Shown piece after piece: positions 22,614 through 33,100 of a stretch of DNA of 64,000 nucleotides (positions are counted from its first letter, which is position 1; the number at the start of each line of letters is the position of its first letter). The notes under the pieces are model-generated. The model was not told the DNA's origin and searched no databases. It saw only the letters and a list, made by a program, of their open reading frames with translations. Made by a program: the position numbers and the translations under genes. This stretch comes from Halichondria panicea. Lineage: Eukaryota; Porifera; Demospongiae; Suberitida; Halichondriidae. The DNA is taken from NCBI RefSeq assembly GCF_963675165.1, contig NC_087379.1, positions 2,236,201 to 2,300,200 on the forward strand. Direction: 5' to 3'.

Positions 22614-23648
22614 ATGTCTGAAGCTCAGTCTGAAGGATTATTGCAGGTATAGCTAGCCTAAACTAGCTAGATTCCTGGCTTTGTCAAGCATACACATTTT
22701 TGTTACTTGTAGGAATCTTCATTTTCCGAAGCTGAAAAGGAGGCACAGCAATTAATGAAGGATGCTCTTCCCCCGTACATAGTAAAGTGCTTTACAACCG
22801 CAGGATTTGATACAATGCAAGTCATTTTGAAAATGGATGTAAGTGATGAGCCGGGAAATTCGATTGAACAAATAGAACAATTTATCTCTGATGAACACCC
22901 TGACCTTTTAACTTCGAAAAGCAAAAAACCACCTGGGCACAGGATTAGAATACAGCAGTTTGTTAGTGAGCTATGTGCTAAGAAACAATCACTTGGAAAG
23001 ATAGGTCACAGTGGACATAAAAATAAAGCATCAAAGAGAACAAGATTAAGTGATACATCAGATACATCAGATAATACTTCAGATTTTAAGGACAGTGATC
23101 AAGTTAGTATTATAGGTATCATTCGACATTGCCATTGGGCAACATTGGCGATTGAAGACAACGATATTAATCTGTACGATTCCGCATACTCTTCTATTAG
23201 CAAAGAGACTATGAAAACGATCGCCAACTTGGCTCAGTGCAAGAATGACTCGTTTACTGTCAACTTAATGAACATTAAAAATCAAACAGGAATCGCGGAT
23301 TGTGCTCTGTACGCAATGGCAGTGGCCACCTGCTTGATTCTTAAGGATGACCCAACTACTGTTGTGTTTCACCAAGATGAGCTAAGAACACACGTTTGTC
23401 AGTGCCTAGAAAAAGGCACGATAACACTGTTCCCTATGAAGAAGAAGAGGAGGCATGTTAGCCGAGTGTGTAGAACAGAGACTTTATCAGTGTACTGTTA
23501 CTGTCGCATGCCAGATCATGGCCAACTAATGGTACATTGCAGCCAATGTGATGACTGGTTTCATCGATGCTTACAAAAGATACCTGATGATGATATAGAT
23601 TTTATTTGTAACATTTGTAGTAGCTATAATTATATTAATTATCAGTAG
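22614..23648 (+). CDS. Ulp1-like cysteine protease with C-terminal PHD finger
   Basis: There are two exons: 22614-22646 (MSEAQSEGLLQ) and 22713-23648, joined in frame at GT-AG borders, giving 322 aa. The C48/Ulp1-like core shows the expected order: His in HCHWATLAI, Asp in INLYDSAYS, Gln in NIKNQTG and the nucleophile Cys in GIADCALYAMA. This fold normally cleaves ubiquitin-like modifiers. The last 60 residues hold a PHD-type zinc finger (CYCRMPDHGQLMVHCSQC, then CDDWFHRC and FICNIC). The catalytic domain is shorter than in SENP enzymes, and the N-terminal 90 residues are unrecognised. It lies inside the TIR element, so it is most likely a transposon-borne gene. Its activity is untested. Confidence 0.75.
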
Positions 23649-23702
23649 TCCATGTATACAAAATAATGTTGTGTATTGAAATCTAACTGAAATCTAACTG
23701 AA

Positions 23703-24668
23703 CTAGTGTTCAAGCTGGCGCTGTGCTAATGCCTCTCGCCATGTTTTTGCTTTCGCTCAAAAGTATAGAAGAGGAAGTATAGAAGAGGAAAAAGTGTATA
23801 AAATAATCTGTCTAAAACTGACTTGCAATTGTATAATTATGGTATCATTGTTGTGTTTTGTGGCTGCTTATACCAGGACCTCAAGGATCTAGGAAGCAAC
23901 AAAGAAGAAGATTTTGTTTTCAATTAATTATAAGCGGAAGTGCATAATTATTTCATAAAGTTAGCTTATCTATATAAAGTCACTGAGAAGAAAAGACTTA
24001 TTACATGCATCTATTGTTGTATTATGTGGCTTTAATACCAGGACCTCAAGAAAGAAGAAAATTGGATCTGTAGTTCATGCAGTGTATAATTATAATATTT
24101 AAGAAGAAAAGACTTGTGTACATACATATTGTTATCTATAGTAGTGTTCTGTGGCTTACCAGGCCCTCAAGAAAAATATGATTCTGCCAGGAGGATCTGG
24201 ATCTGGGGAATGAGCGCGCATGCGCATTACATCCATAGGAATAATTAAAGGGTGTGTCCAAAGAGATCAATTTCACAAATGGCTACTGCTAGCTAGCTGT
24301 TTTAACAGGTATTTTCTGAGTCTTGTAGCTAACAAAAAGCTAGCGCTTTAGTGCAAGGCTAACTCATATGTTGAATAGAAAGTTTGTGCGGACAGATGAT
24401 GCTATGAAAGATTCTGAAGAGACTGCAACAGCCTTCAATGTGAGTCAAACTAGCCATAACTCGAGAAAGAAGCTTTAGTTTGCTAATCCACGAATCAAAA
24501 TCCAAGAGAACGTGGCTAGAAGCCTATAGAAGCTGTTAGTTTTCGTCGCATTGCAACCGTTGAGCAGTTACAGCTGGAACAGACACACAGACACACAGAC
24601 ACACACACACACACACACACACACAGTCAGCTTTACCGTATCCCTCGTGCGGCTACGCCTCGAGGCAT
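23703..24668. repeat. Dispersed repeat, first copy (pair with 26527-27380)
   Basis: It starts ACTAGTGTTCAAGCTGGCGC and ends ACGCCTCGAGGCATAA. The same sequence with indels lies at 26527-27380. It includes GAGCGCGCATGCGCATTACA, a block resembling the CCTCGGTG MITE (GCAAGGCTAACTCA, CATAACTCGAGAA) and a CACAGA microsatellite. It is inserted in the GAAATC-repeat zone of the element at 22213-24900. Confidence 0.75.
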
Positions 24669-24910
24669 AAAAATCAAAAATCTATGTGAAATCTACACTG
24701 AAACCAGAAATCTACTGAAATCTCTATGAAATCCAGAAATCATTGCAGAGAACAAAAGAAATCTATTGAAATCATGAAATCTTAGACGAAACCATGAAAT
24801 CACTTGGAAATCAGGAAATCCAGCTGGAAATCACGAAATCATTTTGAAATCTAGAGATTTCGAAATCTTGTACACTAAAAACACCCGTTGCCGACCCCTC
24901 GCTTCTACCC

Positions 24911-26526
24911 TCACCGACTTCCCCATACAGGCTCTCTAACTCTACGTCTATTTCTTTCTTTATTCCTCCAATTAATACCGTATTTTATCTCATTGAACGA
25001 TTAATACAGTATTTTATCTTATTCAAGTTATTGAACGATTATGGTATAAAGATAGTAAAGGAAAGGATTGGAAGCGCATCACATGTACGATTTTTAATGT
25101 TTTCATTGTTAGTCAAAAGGTCATTTGTTGTTTTTTGAGCTATATTTTTGGACTTCAAGATCATTCTTTCAGCGTTCAACCCAATCAAGTAAGCTGTTTG
25201 GGTACATAAAAACATAAGCTATCCAATGGTATAGTGGTCCCATAAAGTTTGGATGGTGTATTGCACCCCAAAAAGTGTTTTTAAACCTTGAAAGTTAGGG
25301 TGAGTTGTTTACAGAAGCTCTATTGCTCAATGTAAGGTATTATGGATTGGTTACATGAGAGAATCTTGTTCTTACATAATAGAGCTATAGTATGGTATGT
25401 AGCATAAGCCTCATATTGCATGGATTAGTGAGTTACAATCTGCTTTAAGTAAAACATGTTGTACTATAGTGACAATTTGTGGAAGCTATTTCTCAAATAG
25501 ACTTTTGCAGATTAGCTGTATTGTTTTATATTATTGTAGTACTCATGCTAGAATGTAGTATGCAACTGATTTTGGAGTGATCAGGGCATCTATTCGTGAT
25601 TTACACCACTTTTTATATCATGTTTTTTAAAGTGATTAATTAATTGTCTTTTTTTAGGATGTGAAGCAAAGAGCTCGTAAGAAAGGGTGCAAGTCCTCCT
25701 CAATCGTTAACCAGATCCCACTCTCTCTCAACAAAACAAAAGCATCTAGGAAGACATGAATTCAACAATGTCATCCATAAAACATTTAGTAACCTCACCT
25801 GTCACCTCATCATTAAGTATACATAATTATATGCATGTTTATTTTTGCTTGTGTGTATACACTGTAGTTTTGCAATCACTTACTTTAAACATTATATAAT
25901 ATAATTTATTGACATCCCTTAGAGTACAGTATTACACTTATGATTAGTGTCAAGACTCACAAAGGGAGTTTAGTAAGATAATAATACATTGTTGTCGTGT
26001 TTATAATTATGTAACTAAAATAGATCTAGCTTTTTTTACTGATATGGATGCCATCATGAAGCCCCTATCCTTTAACTACACTGTCCACAGTATGAGCTTA
26101 GACATGCTTAGGGCTCCAGCTTGAGATACTCTCATAATTATACCATGTGGCTTCGATTTACGCCGCAATGGAGGGCCTGTAATCGAGGCTACAATCCGTA
26201 AGTAGGATGGTGACATATGACGTAATGCGTTTCCAATCCCTTTCCTTTACTATCTATGGGCTAATAATATGAAGTGGTTAATTTGTTTAAATTTTGTTAA
26301 TACAATTTACAACTGAAAATCGCTTCCATGCATGCATCCATTGTGCCAAATGAAGCTGCCAAACGAATCAAAGCTGCATGCATGCATGTATATATACAAA
26401 CAGAACAGCTATAATATAGGATCCTATATATAATAATTATAATCTACATTTGGTTTCTATAGCCCGGCCAAGAAAAGTGTGTGTCAAGTAGAGGAACCAC
26501 ATTCACTTCAATCACCAACATACTTA
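24911..26526. other. Gene-poor stretch
   Basis: AT-rich sequence with no recognised coding region apart from the doubtful exon at 25658. A short imperfect palindrome with the ATCGAGGCTA motif occurs at about 26152-26192. Confidence 0.45.
25658..25759 (+). other. Possible orphan terminal exon
   Basis: A good 3' splice site (poly-T then TTTAG) precedes a 33-codon open stretch, DVKQRARKKGCKSSSIVNQI and on to SRKT, then a stop. It is basic and of unknown function. I could not find partner exons upstream on the plus strand, so it may be chance. Confidence 0.2.
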
Positions 26527-27285
26527 CTAGTGTTCAAGCTGGCGCTGTGCTAATGCCTCTCGCCATGTTTTTGCTTTCGCTCAAAAGTATTAGAGTGTTA
26601 TCTACAATGAATTTTATATTAAAGTTAGCTTATCTATATAAAGTCACTGAGAAGAAAAGACTTATTTACATGTTCTATTGTTGTTATTTATTGTATTATG
26701 TGGCTTACCAGGACCTCAAGAAAGAAGAAAATTGATTCTTCCAGGATCTGTAGTTCAGTGTATATAATATCTAAGAAGAAAAGACCTGTGTACATGCATA
26801 TTGTTATCTATATTGTTATATGGTAGTGTTTTGTTGCTTGCCAGGCCCGCAAGACAAAGATGATTCTGCCAGGAGAATCTGGATCTGGATCTTGGATATC
26901 ACACATGGGGAATGAGCGCGCATGCGCATTACATCCACAGGAATAATTAAAGGGTGTGTCCAAAGAGATCAAAATGGCTACTGCTAGCTAGCTGTTTTAA
27001 CAGATATTTTCTGAGTATTGTAGCTAACAAAAAGCTAGCGCTTTAGTGCAAGGCTAACTCATATGTTGAATAGAAAGTTTGTGCGGACAGATGATGCTAT
27101 GAAAGATTCTGAAGAGACTGCAACAGCCTTCAATGTGAGTCAAACTAGCCATAACTCGAGAAAGAAGCTTTAGTTTGCTAATCCACGAATCAAAATCCAA
27201 GAAAACGTGGCTAGAAGCCTATAGAAGCTGTTAGTTTTCGTCGCATTGCAACCGTTGAGCAGTTATAGCTGGAATACACACACAC

Positions 27286-27324
<39 letters not shown>

Positions 27325-27380
27325 CACACACAGTCAGCTTTACCGTATCCCTCGTGCGGCTACGCCTCAAGGCATAATAA
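26527..27380. repeat. Dispersed repeat, second copy
   Basis: It matches 23703-24668 from ACTAGTGTTCAAGCTGG to ACGCCTCAAGGCATAA. The microsatellite here has become (CAGA)n (about 27285-27325). The 84-codon frame at 26481-26735 is only part of this repeat. Confidence 0.75.
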
Positions 27381-27639
27381 TAAGTGGCTCAGTCTACTTT
27401 ATACTCACTGCAAATAGTTAGTATTATTATACATGTACATACGTGCCCATTCCAAGAAATTGGTGAAATCGGTAGATACCCAAGTGCATGTGCTTCCTCT
27501 ATATAGATCTATGGAGTGATACTGTATAGTACATGTACGTACATAATTATAATAATTTTACCGCTATAATTATATACTGATTCCAAGAAATTGGTGCTAG
27601 CTATATGCCTAGAGAGTACAGCTTCCTCTGTTGTACCTT

Positions 27640-27765
27640 AATTGGTGGATAGGGTATTTTAGCTTCCTCTATATTGCACTTTAGTAGGGTAATTTAGCTT
27701 CCTCTATTGTACCTTAATAGGGTAATTTAGCTTCCTCTATTGCACCTTGGAGTTAGAGTGATAGG
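27640..27765. repeat. Short tandem repeat, about four units
   Basis: TTTAGCTTCCTCTAT recurs four times between 27657 and 27740, separated by TGYACCTTAATAGGGTAA-like spacers of about 17-20 bp. Confidence 0.7.
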
Positions 27766-28239
27766 ACTATCCCACAATGAATAGGCCAAGCCGGCTCAAT
27801 AAGGTCATCCGTTTTGCCGCTATATATATGCGATGAAGCTCAAACAGCTCAATGCATGGGTGAAATGATTTAAAATTGGTAACAATGTGGGAATTGAGTG
27901 AGCATTGGATTACTTGTTAAAAAGAGCTTCTATATATCTATGTGCTTCATACGTAGGTGATGACCTCCAACCATGCAGCTAAAAGTTAGCATTTTCCATG
28001 CATGTGTAGAAAAAGTTCCAGGCATAATTATACCTGTCAACCACATAAAGCCTATAAGTGAAGCCATAATTGACCACATAACTCCAACTTGAAGGTCCAA
28101 CTCAACTCAAATAGCTAGAGCTATACACTCGGCCAGCCTATCATACCTCCAGGAGTCCTCTGCTTCGAGTCGGTAATAGATTAGCCTCAGTCCCAGGCCG
28201 TTTTTACGCTTATTTATGTTGCACAAATGTGTCACCTCG

Positions 28240-28570
28240 AAGACTGGAAACTTTCTTTTGGGAAGGGACTGGCCAGCTGCCATGTTGAAAGTTGTCCCGT
28301 TGGAATACAATTAGTACAAATCACAAATACGTGTGCATGGGTAATAACTTTTTGCCTTGATAATAGACCGCTATATATATAGTGATGTGCTTATACTCGA
28401 GGTTTATAATACTGTGTGCATGCAGTAATATAGTTAGCGCGTGGTCGAGTATTTTTGAGGTTGGCGTTTTTGTGGGAGCGTGAGATTCTTCACGTACTGC
28501 ACTGGGACAACTCTCAACACGGCAGCTGGCCAGTCCCTTTCTCAAAAGAAAGGGAGTGGTTTCAAGTCTA
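28240..28570. mobile_element. MITE of the GACTGGAAAC family, copy 1
   Basis: AGACTGGAAAC at the left is mirrored by GTTTCAAGTCT at the right, and AAGGGACTGGCCAGCTGCC by its complement. The interior has ACAACTCTCAACACGGC near the right arm. It is homologous to 29579-29899. Confidence 0.65.
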
Positions 28571-28909
28571 TTCATGACCAGGTCCCTTAAAGGAAGGAGC
28601 GGCTAACTTCAACGTATATATACTCGAGGATCAGGTTTCGTAATTGCCGGTGAAACCACATTTCCTTTTATGGAAGTGACTAAGTGCTTGCAAATGTAGT
28701 CTTGTATTGCGTATAACACATGTAGGAATTCAACCACCACTTAGTGACTCTGCATAAATATGGAATTGCGGTCATTACCTCATTTTGGCTCTTCCCCGGC
28801 CAATCCTAGCAATTTTCACGTCAAAGAAATGTTTTTCCGGTAGTAAATAATGATTATAATGTACATGTACATGTACTGTTAAGGGAGAAATGACGGAGTA
28901 TAATATATT

Positions 28910-29966
28910 CTATGATGATATGACCTTTCCAATTAAGAAATAGACCAAAATTAAAAACACAACAACAAATATAGTGAAATAGCACATGAATTTACAGTTT
29001 TGTCCTCTAGTTCGTCGCATTCCCTGGACTCTCTTGTAGCTATTGCCTAGTAACAGAGCCGCACTATCAAACAGTCCACCCTATAAAGAAATAAGCAATA
29101 AGATGATACAAAAACTCACTACATTAAATTGGACAGACGACCAACTCAGTTTCAACTTAAGTTTAATATTATTTTGGTAGTAATCTTGGGCGTTAATTTT
29201 AGGTAGGTAATCGACTCAACCCAGGAATTGTCAATTAATATCACCTAGGCTATATGCATGAACGATTGTACATTGTAGCTAGCATTATACACCCACACTG
29301 TTGCCCAGTATTGTGTTCTGGTCTTTGGCTTCTGATCTCAGATCAACCGCTATCTGAAAGAAGCAGAAATATAAGTATGTAGACCAGATACAGTGGAGTG
29401 TAGTATAAGTAATATGTTCACATTTTTACATACATGTTTGAGAGTGGCGACCTTTGAGGCCACACTGTTCATACGACGATCGTTCTCAGACTCCAACAAC
29501 TCCTCAGAGAAACGTTCTATGGAAAATTGAACATTATATTTGGGTCTTTGATGACTCCTATACTAGCCTAGACCGGAAACCACTCTCTTTCTCTTGTGGA
29601 GAAAGGGACTGGCCAGCTGCCGTGTTGAGAGTTGTCCCGTTGGAGAACAAACCACAAAATACGTACTGCGTGGGTGATATTACTTTAGTCTCGAGAACAA
29701 ACCGCCAGTGATGTACTTATACTCCAAGTCGAAGCCGATAATATTTTGTGCAGTAATAGTTAGCGCATGGACGGGTATTTGTGACATTTGCATTCTTGTG
29801 GGAGCGTGACATTCTTCATGCACGCACGCACTGGGACAACTCTCAACACGGCTGGCCAGTCCCTTTCTCCCCAAGAGAAAGGGAATGGTTTCCAGTCTAA
29901 TATTAGCCACTAACTCAGTGCATTGAACTAGTACATACCTGCTCTGTCTTTGTCACTCCAAGCCAT
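28910..29966 (-). CDS. BET1: BET1-family Qc-SNARE
   Basis: A complete four-exon gene: 29966-29939 (ATG, MAWSDKDRA), 29516-29434, 29353-29297 and 29080-28910 (TAG), all with matching phases, giving 112 aa; human BET1 and BET1L are 118 and 111. The SNARE helix runs from ERFSEELLESENDRR through ASKVATLKHIAVDLRSEAK to DQNTILG. Gln in KDQN sits near the zero layer, as in BET1. A C-terminal membrane anchor (CYFTIFVVVVFLILVYFLIG) ends the protein. BET1 SNAREs drive fusion of ER-to-Golgi and intra-Golgi vesicles. BET1 and BET1L cannot be separated from sequence alone. A MITE occupies intron 1, and the gene is divergent from ACTL6. Confidence 0.9.
29579..29899. mobile_element. 321-bp MITE with 9-bp TSD in BET1 intron 1
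   Basis: TAGACCGGAAACCA and TGGTTTCCAGTCTA form inverted ends, extending into AAGGGACTGGCCAG. The flanks are ATACTAGCC (29570-29578) and ATATTAGCC (29900-29908), 8 of 9 identical. The ends resemble Mutator-type MITEs. It is non-coding. Confidence 0.8.
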
Positions 29967-30128
29967 GACTTAAGTATTTTGTAGTTTCTTCTGACCCAAA
30001 CATACATCAACATAAGGAGAGAAGGGCGTGGTCTCCAGTCTAAAGTCCACACGAGGTCTGCAAAGCTTAAAGATACCCGTACCCGTACCCAGCTCTTCTT
30101 GGACAGTCATCACTTCAGTAGGGACACT
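29967..30128. promoter_or_regulatory. Divergent BET1/ACTL6 promoter region
   Basis: Only 162 bp separate the BET1 start codon (29966, minus) from the ACTL6 start codon (30129, plus), so both promoters and 5' leaders must lie here or overlap the first exons. No TATA box is obvious. A bidirectional promoter is inferred from spacing. Confidence 0.6.
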
Positions 30129-33100
30129 ATGAGCGGTGGAGTGTACGGAGGAGGTGAGCTCGGACCCCCACACACACAAAACTGTACTTTAGTAGATCTG
30201 TACATTGAAAGGTCGCCCCACAACCACCAGGCTGGAAACTTGACTGTTTTGGTAGTAGCTGAAGTCATCGGACCATGAACGATACACAGCTCCATAGCTT
30301 AATTGCTGTTCTAGTCATGCAAGTTTTAACAGTTGTCCGTCCTGTGGCTGTGTAATATAATAATATAGTACGACTGCGAGTTAGGGAAAACCCCTAGTTG
30401 TAGTTATCAACGTATGGGAAAATCCCTTACTGAGGTCCAGTACGTATGGTACAAATCCCTAGCTGAAGTGTGTGTGTACTTGTAAGTGGCACAAACTCTA
30501 GGAAATTCCCTAGCTAAGGTCCAGGTCTCATGTCATTATCGGTCATGTAACTTGCTTTTTACAACCTCTTGAAAATGTCACAAGCTCTTGTAATGTTTCT
30601 AGTTCAAGCAATAATCCAATTAGCACAAAATATGCATATATGAGACGACCACTTGTTACGCATACGTGTTCTATACATGAATGTGTAGTGTGATGATTAA
30701 ATGCTCTCCTCTCATTCAATTCAATGCCCACAGATGAGGTGGGTGCCCTGGTATTCGATGTGGGCTCTTACTCCACTAGAGCTGGCTACGCAGGAGAAGA
30801 CACTCCAAAGGTTATAATAGTTACTGTATAGCAACTGAGTGGTTAAAGTGAAACATCCATACGTACATACATACATACACATAATTTGTTGCAGGCATTA
30901 TTTTGTTTGAATGTTGTTTGCTATTTTCACCTTTCAGACGGACATTCCGACTGCCATGGGGGTGGGTATGCCAGACGAGGTTGCCATGGAAACGGATGGC
31001 GGTGAGCGCCCCCCGGCTACCAATAAGAAGTACTACATTGACTCTACAATGGTGTACAAACCGAGAGAGGGGGTGGATATAACCACGCCCATCAGGGACG
31101 GACAAGGTATGTACATGTAGGGTTCTCTGATGAAGATCCAATCACTACTGACAAGCATTTTTAGTAAGCAGCAATTTTGATCATTAATGCAGCCTGTATA
31201 ATTACTGGTAGAGGCTGTCGCACAATCATAGCAGCTTCAAGTGGGAAGTGTTGCATTGAGATCCCACTGTGTGTTCAGAGGATTTCAGGTTGCTATTTAT
31301 CACTAGAACACTGAAGTGCTAACCCTCGGCTGTTGACATGAATGATTAGAAACCAGAAGAGTGTTATAAAATAAATGCTGTAGTATGTATGAGCATGGAA
31401 GCTGGCTCAGCAGCAAGTAACAGGAGCAATAAAGACTAGAGGATTAGACTAGAGGCATTAGACTAGATTCATGTGGAAACTGATGCATTGAGACATGCAT
31501 GCACTGTGGACTATAAAGTCAGCCAAGACGCCTAGAGTCTTAGATATGTGATAAGAAACAAACCACAATTCTAGCTTTTTACTTTAAGGATTCTTTTCCA
31601 TTGATCCTGGTAAAGGATCACTTCAGCTGTGTACCTCTAATAAAGGAAACAAACCACAATTCTAGCTTTTTACTTTAGGGATCCTTTTCCATTGATCCTG
31701 GTAAGGATCACTTCAGCTGAAAAGATTATGTACCTCTAATAAAGGCCGCGTGTAGCTACATGTAGCCAGCCATGCATGATTGGCTGCACTTAACATTATA
31801 CTGAAGTAGCACATCAAGTTCATACATGCAGCCTTGAGTGACTTTTATCCGCTATGTCTTAGCCTGTACGGATGGCAGGTAGTCGCATTACAGCATGCAT
31901 GTCTGTATGGTAACTGCTACTGTGCATAATTGTCCCCGTAGTGACGGACTGGGACTTGTATGAGCAGCTGTTGGATCATGTGCTAGCCAAGCACGTCAAG
32001 ACAGAGGCCCAGTACCATCCTGTACTCATGTCAGAGTCCCCGGTGAGACACCACCTACACGCACCACACACTTACATACCACCCACACACACCACCCACT
32101 TTCCTAATACCTAGAGAGTTATCGTTCACTTGTAGTAACTGCCACCTCTGTACAGAAATGAGATATCTCTCTACATACATATGTTACTGATGTATCTCAT
32201 AAGAATATTTTCTACTCAGCATATTTCTCTTAATGTTGTGTTTTCAGTTATACTTCTTGCCTCCCTTTATAGGTAAACCCCAAGGCTAAGAGAGAGAAAC
32301 TGACAGAGATCATGTTTGAGAAGTATAACATCCCAGCCTTCTTTCTATGCAAGACTCCAGTGCTCTCAGCGTAAGACCTCTCTCTATTCATGTATACACC
32401 AAGCAAAGCATTAATTATCACATGCTTTGTTGTAAGCTTTGTAGCACTAGTCCCCCTAGTTAAAACCATAGCCACCTTCAACACACCTATACGTACACAA
32501 TCAGTTAGCCTTGGAACAAAAAAGTGTGCAATAAAACTGCTTCTAGTTGTTGCTAAGATTCCTCCCCCTCTCCTCAGGTTTGCAAATGGTCGCTCCACGG
32601 CGCTAGTGATAGACAGTGGAGCCACCCATACCACAGTCACACCTGTACATGATGGGTACGCTCTACAGAGGGCAGTGGTGAGGACCCCACTCGGAGGAGA
32701 TTACGTCACTGCTCAGTGCAGGTGAGAGAATGGGGGGCAAGTGTGGAGTTATTCTGAATGTTTTACTGTAGGTCTTTCCTTGGTGATCTGGGAGCAGAGG
32801 TGGTGCCCCCGTACATGATAGCGAGTAAGGAGGCAGTAAAAGAGGGCATGTCGCCAGTGTGGACCAAGAAGAAGGACCTTCCCAACGTCACAGAGTCGTA
32901 TCAGACGTTCATGGCCAATGTGAGCTAGTCGGTGATCTGTCTAGTCATCTTTGGTTTGTGTTTCTGTGACTAATTTGATTGTATGTGGTGGCTACAATTA
33001 CAAAACAGTACGAGATGTATCTCCCCCTCCCCCTATTGGTTTGTGCTGGTATGTGCGTGTTGTATTAACCATGTCTTTAGTCTAGTTTGTGCCTCTTTGA

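Larger units (their letters stand above)
22213..24900. mobile_element. 2.7-kb TIR element carrying an Ulp1-PHD gene
   Basis: The ends are GAGGGGCCGGCAACG (22213) and the complement of GAGGGGTCGGCAACG (ending 24900), 14 of 15 bases matching. They are flanked by a perfect 10-bp direct repeat GCTTCTACCC (22203-22212 and 24901-24910). Subterminal zones (about 22235-22325 and 24665-24880) are packed with degenerate GAAATC repeats; a few more follow the gene at about 23678-23700. The only gene is the Ulp1-PHD gene. The 10-bp duplication fits Mutator-like elements, some of which carry Ulp1-like genes in plants. No transposase was found, so it is probably non-autonomous. Confidence 0.8.

Noticed and set aside
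26481..26735. 84-codon frame that might be a small gene
   Set aside because: It lies mostly in a dispersed repeat also present at 23703 and has no recognisable domain.
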